A stretch of DNA of 59,557 nt from NCBI GenBank assembly GCA_023433705.1, contig JAEYUC010000101.1:1-59557 (forward strand), written 5' to 3'. A program made the position numbers and the translations under genes. This document shows, piece by piece, positions 28,066 to 36,221 of this stretch (its first letter is position 1; the number at the start of each line of letters is the position of its first letter). The stretch comes from Pseudomonadota bacterium (lineage in GTDB: Bacteria > Pseudomonadota > Gammaproteobacteria > Steroidobacterales > Steroidobacteraceae). The notes under the pieces are model-generated. The model saw only the letters and a program-made list of their open reading frames with translations. It had not been told where the DNA came from and ran no database searches.

Positions 28066-29322
28066 GTGCTGGAGTACTTCAGGAACAAACAGGTCTTCGC
28101 CTGGGCGTTGTACGACTGGGCGAATTCGGCGTTCGCGACCACGGTGATGGCCGGGTTCTTCCCGGTGTTCTTCCAGAAGTTCTGGAGCACGGGCGTCGCC
28201 GCGACGGCGACGACTTCGCGGCTCGGATACGCCAATGCGCTGGCCGGGCTCGTCATCGCGATCCTCGCGCCCATCCTCGGCGCCATCGCCGATCGCGGCG
28301 GGCGGCGCAAGCAGTTCCTGTTCGCGTGGACGTTGTTAGGCGTTGGCGCGACGGGCGCGCTGTATTTCGTCGGACAAGGCGAATGGCTGTGGGCGGCCGC
28401 GCTGTTCGTACTCGGCACGCTGGGATTCAATGGCGGTGTCGTGTTCAGCGACGCGTTGCTGCTCGACGTTTCGAAACCCACCGAGTACGACCGCGTATCC
28501 GCGTTCGGGTACGCGCTGGGGTATCTCGGCGGCGGCCTTCTGTTCCTGCTCAACGTGCTGATGGTGCAGAAGCCCGAGTGGTTCGGTCTCGCGGACGCCG
28601 GCCAGGCGGTGCGCGCGTCCTTCGTGACCGTCGCGATCTGGTGGCTGCTGTTCTCGATCCCGCTCATGCGCCGCGTCGTCGAACAACAGTCCGGCCCACG
28701 GCTCGGTGTCGGCGCCGCGATTTCCGTGGGATTCCGCGAGCTCGCGAGCACCATCTCGCACGTGCGCCAGTACCGCACGGTGGTGATCTTCCTGCTCGCG
28801 TACTGGTTCTACATCGACGGCGTGAACACCATCATCAAGATGGCGGTGGACTATGGTCTGTCGCTCGGGCTCGACTCGGGCAGCCTGCTGCTCGCGCTGT
28901 TGATAACGCAATTCGTCGGCTTCCCGGCGGCGCTGCTGTTCGGGTGGTTAGGCGACCGCATCGGTCCGCAGCGCGGCATCCTGATCGGACTCGTGGTTTA
29001 TGCCGGCATCACGGTATATGCGTACTTCCTCGACAGCGAGGCCGAGTTCTACGCAATGGCGATTGTCGTGGGCCTCGTGCAGGGTGGCGTGCAGAGCCTG
29101 TCGCGTTCGCTGTTCGGCCGGCTGGTTCCCGAAGGCAAAAACGCCGAGTTCTTCGGCTTCTACAACATGATGGGCAAGTTCGCGACGGTGCTGGGGCCGC
29201 TGCTGATCGCGATCGTCGCGGCGGCGACCAACAATGCTCGCGCGTCGATCGTGTCGCTCATCCTGCTGTTCGTGATCGGCGGCGCGCTGCTGCTGCGCGT
29301 ACCGGCGCATACCGGCCGCTAA
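28066..29322 (+). CDS. MFS transporter, UMF1/Atg22-like family
   Basis: A 418-residue integral membrane protein with about 12 hydrophobic helices. The N-terminus NKQVFAWALYDWANSAFATTVMAGFFPVFF is the hallmark of the UMF1 (Atg22-like) family. LAPILGAIADRGGRRKQFLF is the MFS loop 2-3 motif, and FGWLGDRIGPQRGIL is its counterpart in the second half. The substrate is unknown; amino-acid or small-metabolite export is suggested for relatives. The start is GTG 28066, 17 bases past the inverted repeat, with no strong Shine-Dalgarno. Its stop overlaps the convergent transglutaminase stop by 4 bases. Confidence 0.9.
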   Translation: MLEYFRNKQVFAWALYDWANSAFATTVMAGFFPVFFQKFWSTGVAATATTSRLGYANALAGLVIAILAPILGAIADRGGRRKQFLFAWTLLGVGATGALYFVGQGEWLWAAALFVLGTLGFNGGVVFSDALLLDVSKPTEYDRVSAFGYALGYLGGGLLFLLNVLMVQKPEWFGLADAGQAVRASFVTVAIWWLLFSIPLMRRVVEQQSGPRLGVGAAISVGFRELASTISHVRQYRTVVIFLLAYWFYIDGVNTIIKMAVDYGLSLGLDSGSLLLALLITQFVGFPAALLFGWLGDRIGPQRGILIGLVVYAGITVYAYFLDSEAEFYAMAIVVGLVQGGVQSLSRSLFGRLVPEGKNAEFFGFYNMMGKFATVLGPLLIAIVAAATNNARASIVSLILLFVIGGALLLRVPAHTGR

Positions 29323-31274
29323 CCGAACGCGCGCGACTCGCGCTCGAACTCCTCGATCTCGGCGCGCGCCGGCGTCGTTCCGAAACGCAGGCGCGCGTAT
29401 CGGCCGGCGATCGCAAACACGCGCTCCGCGAGTTCCGGACGCGCCGCCGCGATCCGCGCGGCGAAGGCGAACGGTCCCTCGTCGCTCGTGCGCGCCGGCG
29501 CCACTCGCGCGAGCTTGCGCGTGACGCGCAGCCAGGCCCGGCCGATCCGATCGGGCCGGACGCGCGCGACGCTGCGCCGCAGGGTGAGGCTCACCCACAC
29601 GATCCACGAGCACAACACGAGCGCGAATAGCCAGGCGAGTTGCCGCCAGCCCGGCGAATCGAAGCCGAGCTTCGACAGCAGCTCGAACTGCGAGCGCAGG
29701 TTGAACTGGACGACGCGGCGCTGCCACCACTGGTTGGCGCTGTCCCACACCAGCACGATCTTGTGCAGCCACGCCGTCCGCTCGGTCGCGAAACTGCTCG
29801 CCGGCATCGAATCGCCCATCAGGCTGAAAATGCCGAGCTGCAATCGTCCCGGCGAAACGACGACGGTCGGATCGATACGCGTCCAGCCTTCGCCATCCAG
29901 CCAGATTTCCGTCCACGCGTGCGCGTCGGCCTGGCGCACGATGAGGTAGCCGCCGGACGGATTCCATTCACCGCCGAGATAGCCGGTGACCACGCGCGCG
30001 GGGACGCCGGCCGCGCGCATCATGGTCGCGTACGCGGACGCGAAGTGCGCGCAGAAGCCGTTCTTGTTGTCGAACAAGGTCGAATCGACCGAGTCGAGCG
30101 AGGTCGGACCCGGTTCCAGCGTGTACTCGAGTCCCTGCTCGGCGAACCAGGTGAGCACCGCGCGCGCATATTCGGCGTCGCTGCCCGCGCGGGCCCGCAT
30201 CTCGCGGGCCAGGGCCTGGGTGCGCGGATTGTGGCCGGAGTCGATCTCGGTTTCGTGATGCCGCGTGCTCGTCGCGAGCGACCCGATCGGACGCGTGCGC
30301 AAATACGAAACCGCGTCGTAGCTCATGACCTGCGTGACGTCGTACAGGGTGGATAGCTGCCGGTCGTGCGCGAAGAACGCGCCGCGGGGTGGTTCGACGA
30401 CCGTGTCGAGCGAGACGAGGAACGGGCGATAACTCGGCTCGAGCATGATGCGGTAACGCACCGGCTGCCCCGCGACCTCGACTTCTTCGCGCGGAAAGAA
30501 CCGGCCACGGGCGCGGCGCCAGGTGAAGCCGTCGAACGTATTGAGTACGGGGCCGCGGAAATAGAGCGCTTCGCGCGGCGGAAGCTTGCCTTCGAAGTAC
30601 ACGCGAAAGGCGGGGTCGTATTCGACCGCGAGCCTGCCGATGCTGCCCGGCGACATCTGGTCCGTGAGTCCGGTTTTCGCTTCGTCGCCGCGCGGCAGCG
30701 TCCAGAACTGTCCGGTGAAGCGCGGGAAGAACATGAACGCGAGGGCCGCGAGCGGCACAGCCATCGCCAGTGCGCGCGCGGCGAGTCGCAGCGCGGCCCG
30801 GGTCGTGAGCGCCGTTTCGGCGTGCGCGATGACGGCCATCGCGGCCACCACGCCCCACAGGTGCAGTAGATAGAGAGGAAGCCGCCACAGCGACTGGTCG
30901 GCCAGCCCGGCGGCGAGCAACAGGAACAGGGCCACCCCGATCACGATGCCGTCGTCGCGCCGCGTGCGCGATTCGATCAGCTTGAGCGCGCCCATCAGCA
31001 CCAGCAGTGCGGTCCCGGCGCCGAGGCCGTTGAGCGTGCGGAAGCTCAGCAGTACCGCGCCGACGAATATCACGGTGAACACCGCGAACACGATCCGCAC
31101 AGCCTTGCCCGGCTTCGGACGCGGCACTCCGCGGAACGCCAGCGACAGGCGCCACGCGGCGGCGGCGGCCGCGATGCCCACGCACCACAGCGGCGTGTCG
31201 GCCGCGACGAGCAGCAGGGCGCCGATGAACGTGAGCGTCGCGGCGATGTGCGAACGGTCGCCGGGCGCTCTCAT
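29319..31274 (-). CDS. TgpA-like membrane transglutaminase (DUF3488-transglutaminase-DUF4129)
   Basis: A 651-residue membrane protein. Residues 1-195 hold about six helices (DUF3488). A large periplasmic region follows, with a transglutaminase core near residues 395-490: catalytic Cys in NKNGFCAHFASAYATMMRAAGVPAR, His in ADAHAWTEIWL, and Asp in WTRIDPT. One more helix lies at about residues 540-565, followed by a cytoplasmic tail (DUF4129-like). It corresponds to TgpA, which is essential in Pseudomonas aeruginosa and acts in an unresolved periplasmic process. It is the third gene of moxR-DUF58-tgpA and overlaps DUF58 by 4 bases. Confidence 0.92.
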   Translation of the reverse strand: MRAPGDRSHIAATLTFIGALLLVAADTPLWCVGIAAAAAAWRLSLAFRGVPRPKPGKAVRIVFAVFTVIFVGAVLLSFRTLNGLGAGTALLVLMGALKLIESRTRRDDGIVIGVALFLLLAAGLADQSLWRLPLYLLHLWGVVAAMAVIAHAETALTTRAALRLAARALAMAVPLAALAFMFFPRFTGQFWTLPRGDEAKTGLTDQMSPGSIGRLAVEYDPAFRVYFEGKLPPREALYFRGPVLNTFDGFTWRRARGRFFPREEVEVAGQPVRYRIMLEPSYRPFLVSLDTVVEPPRGAFFAHDRQLSTLYDVTQVMSYDAVSYLRTRPIGSLATSTRHHETEIDSGHNPRTQALAREMRARAGSDAEYARAVLTWFAEQGLEYTLEPGPTSLDSVDSTLFDNKNGFCAHFASAYATMMRAAGVPARVVTGYLGGEWNPSGGYLIVRQADAHAWTEIWLDGEGWTRIDPTVVVSPGRLQLGIFSLMGDSMPASSFATERTAWLHKIVLVWDSANQWWQRRVVQFNLRSQFELLSKLGFDSPGWRQLAWLFALVLCSWIVWVSLTLRRSVARVRPDRIGRAWLRVTRKLARVAPARTSDEGPFAFAARIAAARPELAERVFAIAGRYARLRFGTTPARAEIEEFERESRAFG

Positions 31275-32272
31275 CGGGCGTCCTCGCCGTACAGCGCCAG
31301 CGCGCGCAGGCAGTTTTCACGATGTTTGTTGCCGCTATCGGGCTCGAGCGATCGATGCCCGAGCACGAGTCCATAACGCTCGCCGCGCGCGTGCGCATCC
31401 ATGACCCACGCCGACAATTGCTCGAGGCGCGACTCGATGTCGGCGCCGGGGACGTGGGCGAGGTCGAACGTGCGATGGTGCGCGGCCGGCGATTGATAGG
31501 TCTTCACCAGCAGGCCGCGGCCACGCGCGTAGGCACGCCATGCCACCTGGCGCGGCGAATCCCCACTGCGGAACTCGCGCAGTCCCGCCCATTCCTCGTC
31601 GCCCTGGCGATGCACCGAGGGTGCATTGCCGCCGCTGGCCGCCTCCGCGGGCGGCTCGCGCCGGCCGCGTGGCGCCGGCCAGGCGATGATCGACGTGTCG
31701 AGGTGGGCGTAGGTCCATGCCCGGCACAGTCCGAACGGAAACGCGGTGGATAGTTTGAGGCGGTCGATGCGGTGCCGGCCACGTTTGGCCAGCGGAAGCG
31801 ACAGGTCCGCGCGCGCCCTGGCGCCGGCGGGCACGTCGAGCGTGACGCGCTCGATGGTGTCCGTCGCGCACTCGATGCCGAAGCGCGGCGTGTCCGCGGA
31901 GTTCTCGAGCGTGAGCAGCAGTTGGCCGTGTTCGCCCGCGAACGCATCCACGCTCGCCACGTCGCGCAGCACGAGGCCGGCGAGGTTGCGATGCGTCAGG
32001 TGCAACGCGATGAGGCCGAAGCCCGCGAGCAGGAACGCGACCATCATCGCGATGCTGTTCGAGTAATTGAGTCCCGCGACCAGCATCACGAAGACGAGCG
32101 CCGCGAAGGCGATGCCGGGGCGCGTCGGCAGGATGTAGACGCGGCGCGTGACGACCGCGACCGGCAGGCGATCTTCGCCCTGGCGGCGCCGTACCCATCG
32201 CGCAAATGGCTGGCGCAGGCGCGCCGCGAGGGTGCCGCCGATACCGAACCGAGCGCGCACCGCGGAGGTCAT
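31271..32272 (-). CDS. DUF58 domain protein
   Basis: A 333-residue membrane protein of the DUF58 family, found next to MoxR ATPases. Two helices near residues 55-100 (PGIAFAALVFVMLVAGLNYS; VAFLLAGFGLIALHL) precede the DUF58/VWA-like domain, with the family motif GLREFRSGDSPRQVAWRAYARG. The ATG at 32272 follows the moxR stop by 7 bases and its end overlaps the TgpA start (ATGA). Relatives are thought to work with MoxR as chaperone modules in the cell envelope; the target is unknown. Confidence 0.88.
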   Translation of the reverse strand: MTSAVRARFGIGGTLAARLRQPFARWVRRRQGEDRLPVAVVTRRVYILPTRPGIAFAALVFVMLVAGLNYSNSIAMMVAFLLAGFGLIALHLTHRNLAGLVLRDVASVDAFAGEHGQLLLTLENSADTPRFGIECATDTIERVTLDVPAGARARADLSLPLAKRGRHRIDRLKLSTAFPFGLCRAWTYAHLDTSIIAWPAPRGRREPPAEAASGGNAPSVHRQGDEEWAGLREFRSGDSPRQVAWRAYARGRGLLVKTYQSPAAHHRTFDLAHVPGADIESRLEQLSAWVMDAHARGERYGLVLGHRSLEPDSGNKHRENCLRALALYGEDAR

Positions 32273-32279
32273 GGACCGG

Positions 32280-33224
32280 TCACACCGGGACGGGAACGCC
32301 GCGCGCGAGCTCCGCGACGAAGCTCGCGTGGTCGGCGGCCGCGGCCACGCCATTACGTTCCAGGCGATGCGTCGCGACCGGCGGGAACACGACCTGTACG
32401 TCCTCTGGCACCACGAAATCGCGGCCGGCCAGCATGGCCCACGCGCGCGCGGCGCGCACGAGGCCCTGGCCCGCGCGCGGCGAGAGGCCCAGCAGGATGT
32501 CGGTACGCTGCCGCGTGCTCGCGACCAGCGCCTGCACGTAGCCGAGCAGCGCGTCCGATACGTGTACGCGCAGGACGGCCGCCTGCAGTTCGCGCACCGC
32601 GTCCGGATTGAGCGCCGGCGTCATGCCGGCGAGCAGGTCGCGCCGGTCGCCTTCGGCGAGCAGCGTGCGTTCGTGCTCGGAATCCGGGTAGCCGAGCGAA
32701 ATGCGCATGAGGAAGCGGTCGAGCTGCGATTCGGGCAGCCGGAACGTGCCTAACTGCTCGAAGGGATTCTGGGTCGCGACGACGAAGAACGGTTCGGGCA
32801 ACCGGTAGGTCGTGACGTCCACGCTCACCTGGCGCTCTTCCATGGCCTCGAGCAGCGCACTCTGCGTTTTCGGGCTCGCGCGATTCACCTCGTCGGCCAG
32901 CAGCAGCTGCGTGAACATCGGGCCCTTGCGGAACGAGAAATTGCCGTTCGCGGCGTCGAACACCGACACACCGATGATGTCCGCTGGCAGCAGGTCGCTC
33001 GTGAACTGCACGCGTTGCCAGGCGAGTCCGAGCACGTGCGCGAGCGCGTGGGCGAGCGTGGTCTTACCGACGCCGGGTACGTCTTCGATGAGCAGATGGC
33101 CGCGCGCGAGCAGGCAGGCGAGGGCGAGCCTGACGGCCTCGGGTTTGCCGAGGATGACGCGGTCGAGCGCCGCCAGCGCCGCGGCGAGCGCGCCGGTGTG
33201 CGGATGGGGAGTCGTTGAGGTCAC
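32280..33224 (-). CDS. MoxR family AAA ATPase
   Basis: AAA+ ATPase of the MoxR family: Walker A EDVPGVGKTTLA, Walker B LLADEVNRA, sensor 1 ATQNPFEQLGTFRLPE and the PESQLDRF segment, followed by the lid domain (LSPRAGQGLVRAARAWA). The GTG at 33224 gives 314 residues; an ATG at 33251 would add nine. TATAGT on the minus strand (33231-33236) lies between the two, only 6 bases before the GTG, so if it is a promoter the mRNA would be leaderless from the GTG. It heads the moxR-DUF58-tgpA operon, 43 bases after valS. Confidence 0.93.
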   Translation of the reverse strand: MTSTTPHPHTGALAAALAALDRVILGKPEAVRLALACLLARGHLLIEDVPGVGKTTLAHALAHVLGLAWQRVQFTSDLLPADIIGVSVFDAANGNFSFRKGPMFTQLLLADEVNRASPKTQSALLEAMEERQVSVDVTTYRLPEPFFVVATQNPFEQLGTFRLPESQLDRFLMRISLGYPDSEHERTLLAEGDRRDLLAGMTPALNPDAVRELQAAVLRVHVSDALLGYVQALVASTRQRTDILLGLSPRAGQGLVRAARAWAMLAGRDFVVPEDVQVVFPPVATHRLERNGVAAAADHASFVAELARGVPVPV

Positions 33225-33267
33225 AGCGCGACTATAGCCCGCCCGCGGCATCCCGACGTGAACTGCG

Positions 33268-36072
33268 TCAGCTTTGGCCGAGGCGACGCACGCGCGCGAG
33301 CTGTTGCGCGAGGCTCGCGTTGCGCGCGAGGAGCTCGGCGGCGCGGGCCCGGTCGGCCGCCACCACGTCGGGCGGCGCGTTCTTCACGAAGTTCTCGTTT
33401 CCGAGTTTCGCGTTGAGCTTGTTGATGTCGCTGTCGTGTTTCGCCATGAGCTTGCTCAAACGCTCGATCTCCGCCTTCGGGTCTATCAAGCCCGCCATCG
33501 GCACGAGCAGCGTGAGATCCCCGAGAATCGCGGTCGCCGATTCCGGCTGGGCTTCGCCCGCCGCGAGTTGCCGCACGCTTTCGAGTCCGGCGAGGCGCGA
33601 TAGATAGGCGAAGTGCCGTTCGACCAGATCGCTTTCGCGCGCGCCGGCATTGGCGATGAGCAGCGGGATCTTGCGCGAGGGCGCGATGTCCATCTCGCCG
33701 CGGATCTGGCGCACCGCGAGGATGAACTGCTTCATCCACTCGACTTCCGCTTCCGCGGCGGAATCGCTCGCGAAGTCGGTGGCCGCGGGGTAATACATGA
33801 GCATGATCGTGTCGACCGGCTTTTCGGTCCCGCGGAAATTCGCCGCCGCGCGCAGCGGCGCGACGATCGGGTTCACGCGCTGCCAGATCTCCTCGGTGAT
33901 GAACGGCATCATCGGGTGCAACGCGCGCAGCAGCGCTTCGAGGACGGTGACCAGCGTGCGGCGCGTGCCGCGCTTCTGCGCCTCCGTGGACGTTTCACTC
34001 TGGAGGACGGGCTTGGTGAGCTCGAGGTACCAGTCGCAGAACTCGTACCACGTGAATTCGTAGAGCGCGGTCGCCGCGAAATCGAAGCGGTATTCGCGCA
34101 GCGATTCGTCGACCCTGGCGAGCGTGGCCGCGAAGCGCGACACGATCCAGCGGTCGGCGATGGATAGTTCGGCCTCGCCGACGAGATCGCCCTGGCCCTC
34201 GACCGTCATGAGAACGAACCGCGCGCCGTTCCACAACTTGTTGCAGAAGTTGCGGTAGCCGCCGACGCGCGCGAGATCGAAGCGGATGTCGCGAGAGGGT
34301 CCGGCGAGCGAGGCGAACGTGAAGCGCAACGCGTCCGTGCCGTAGGCCGCGATGCCTTCGGGGAATTGTTTGCGCGTGTTCTTCTCGATGCCGGGCGCAA
34401 GGTGCGGCTGCATGAGTCCCGTGGTGCGCTTCGCGACCAGGTCCTCGAGCCTGATGCCATCGACGATGTCGAGCGGGTCGATGACATTGCCCTTCGACTT
34501 CGACATCTTGTCGCCGTGCTCGTCGCGGATGAGGCCCGTGATGTACACGTCGCGGAAGGGCACGTCGCCCATGAACTTGAGGCCCATCATCATCATGCGC
34601 GCGACCCAGAAGAAGATGATGTCGAAGCCCGTCACCAGCACGCTGGTCGGATAGAACTTCCCGAGCTCGGGCGTCGTGTCGGGCCAGCCCAGCGTCGAGA
34701 ACGGCCACAGCGCCGACGAGAACCAGGTGTCGAGCACATCCGGGTCCTGCGTGAGTTTGATCGAGGGATCGATCGAGTGCTTGCGGCGAACTTCAGCCTC
34801 GTCGCGGCCAACGTAGATCCCGCCGGCGTCGTCGTACCAGGCCGGGATGCGATGACCCCACCAGAGCTGGCGGCTCACGCACCAGTCCTTGATGTTGCGC
34901 ATCCATTCGTAATAGGTCTTCGTCCAGTTCTCGGGAACGAAGCGCGTGCGGCCTTCCTCGACCGCCTTCAGCGCGGGCTCCGCGAGCGGCGCGATCTTCA
35001 CGTACCACTGGTCCGTGAGATAGGGCTCGATGACCGCGTTCGTGCGGTCGCCGCGTGGCACCTTCAATTTATGGGGCTCTATCTTCTCGATGAGACCCGC
35101 GGCTTCGAGCTCGGCGACGATGCGCTTGCGCGCTTCGAACCGGTCGAGTCCGCGGAACCGTTCCGGCGCGTTCTCGTTGATGCGCGCGTCCGGCGTGAAG
35201 ACGTTGATCTGCGCGAGGTCGTGGCGCTGGCCGACCTCGTAGTCGTTGAAGTCATGCGCGGGCGTGATCTTCACGCAGCCCGAGCCGAAGGCCGCGTCGA
35301 CATAGCTGTCGGCGATCACCGGGATCGTGCGGCCGGTGAGGGGCAGGTCGAGTTGTTTGCCGACGAGCGACTTGTAACGCTCGTCGTCGGGGTTCACCGC
35401 GACGGCGGTATCGCCTAACAAGGTTTCGGGACGCGTGGTCGCGACGACCACGTGTCCGCCGCCACCCGATATGGGATACCGGATGTGCCAGAGCGAGCCG
35501 TTTTCTTCCTCGGAAAGAACCTCGAGGTCCGAGACGGCGGTGAGCAGCACCGGGTCCCAGTTCACGAGCCGCTTGCCGCGGTAGATGAGACCTTCCTCGT
35601 GCAGCCGCACGAACACTTCCGTGACGGCGCGCGACAGGTCCGGATCCATCGTGAACTTGTCGCGCGACCAGTCGACCGACGTGCCGAGCCGGCGCATCTG
35701 CCGCGCGATCGTGCCGCCCGATTGCTCCTTCCACTGCCACACGCGCTCGAGGAATTTTTCGCGGCCGAGATCGAGGCGATGTTTGCCGGAGGCAGCCAGC
35801 TGGCGCTCGACGACCATCTGCGTCGCGATGCCCGCGTGGTCGGTGCCCGGCTGCCACAGCGCCGAGAAGCCGCGCATGCGATGCCAGCGCGTGAGCGTGT
35901 CCATCAACGTGTGCTGGAACGCGTGCCCCATGTGCAGCGTGCCGGTGACGTTCGGCGGCGGCAGCATGATGCAATAGGGTTCGCCGTCGCCGGCGGGCGC
36001 GAAGGAGCCCGAAGATTCCCAACGCTCGTAGATCCGGCGCTCGATGTCGCCGGGTGTGTAGGCCTTGTCCAT
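33268..36072 (-). CDS. valS: valyl-tRNA synthetase
   Basis: Class I synthetase of 934 residues. The start MDKAYTPGDIERRIYERWE matches the E. coli enzyme, fixing the ATG. HIGH motif is PPPNVTGTLHMGHAF; the CP1 editing domain contains TTRPETLLGDTAVAVNP; the KMSKS loop is GDKMSKSKGNVIDP. The anticodon-binding helical domain and the C-terminal coiled coil (about residues 865-934) are complete. A strong TATAAT lies 11 bases upstream of the ATG with no Shine-Dalgarno between, suggesting a near-leaderless transcript. In E. coli it follows pepA-holC; here another gene and a long inverted repeat separate it from holC. Confidence 0.97.
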   Translation of the reverse strand: MDKAYTPGDIERRIYERWESSGSFAPAGDGEPYCIMLPPPNVTGTLHMGHAFQHTLMDTLTRWHRMRGFSALWQPGTDHAGIATQMVVERQLAASGKHRLDLGREKFLERVWQWKEQSGGTIARQMRRLGTSVDWSRDKFTMDPDLSRAVTEVFVRLHEEGLIYRGKRLVNWDPVLLTAVSDLEVLSEEENGSLWHIRYPISGGGGHVVVATTRPETLLGDTAVAVNPDDERYKSLVGKQLDLPLTGRTIPVIADSYVDAAFGSGCVKITPAHDFNDYEVGQRHDLAQINVFTPDARINENAPERFRGLDRFEARKRIVAELEAAGLIEKIEPHKLKVPRGDRTNAVIEPYLTDQWYVKIAPLAEPALKAVEEGRTRFVPENWTKTYYEWMRNIKDWCVSRQLWWGHRIPAWYDDAGGIYVGRDEAEVRRKHSIDPSIKLTQDPDVLDTWFSSALWPFSTLGWPDTTPELGKFYPTSVLVTGFDIIFFWVARMMMMGLKFMGDVPFRDVYITGLIRDEHGDKMSKSKGNVIDPLDIVDGIRLEDLVAKRTTGLMQPHLAPGIEKNTRKQFPEGIAAYGTDALRFTFASLAGPSRDIRFDLARVGGYRNFCNKLWNGARFVLMTVEGQGDLVGEAELSIADRWIVSRFAATLARVDESLREYRFDFAATALYEFTWYEFCDWYLELTKPVLQSETSTEAQKRGTRRTLVTVLEALLRALHPMMPFITEEIWQRVNPIVAPLRAAANFRGTEKPVDTIMLMYYPAATDFASDSAAEAEVEWMKQFILAVRQIRGEMDIAPSRKIPLLIANAGARESDLVERHFAYLSRLAGLESVRQLAAGEAQPESATAILGDLTLLVPMAGLIDPKAEIERLSKLMAKHDSDINKLNAKLGNENFVKNAPPDVVAADRARAAELLARNASLAQQLARVRRLGQS

Positions 36073-36083
36073 GGAGGCCCGGG

Positions 36084-36089
36084 ATTATA
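36084..36089 (-). promoter_or_regulatory. -10 element of valS promoter
   Basis: TATAAT on the minus strand with the GC-rich discriminator CCCGGGCC. The surrounding 18 bases (GGCCCGGGATTATACGGG on the plus strand) are identical to those at metG. The -35 position falls within the adjacent inverted repeat and shows no consensus. Confidence 0.55.
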
Positions 36090-36092
36090 CGG

Positions 36093-36215
36093 GAAATGGG
36101 GACATTCCTCGTTTGCTGGCAAACGGGGTCAGGCCTGGGAAAGGTCGCAGGCGCGCGCAGATGATTCTGCGAGGTCCGTCCCCGTTCACTAGCAAACGAG
36201 GAATGTCCCCATTTC
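36093..36215. repeat. compound inverted repeat, REP-like element
   Basis: Arms of 36 bases (36093-36128 and 36180-36215) are complementary at 33 positions; each begins GAAATGGGGACATTCCTCG at its outer end. The 51-base centre contains a second perfect hairpin, CGCAGA-TGAT-TCTGCG (36156-36171). The GGGGACA head equals that of the repeat at 27982-28048 although the inner arm differs. The element fills the space between the secreted-protein gene and the valS -10 box. Confidence 0.75.
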
Positions 36216-36221
36216 AACGCA

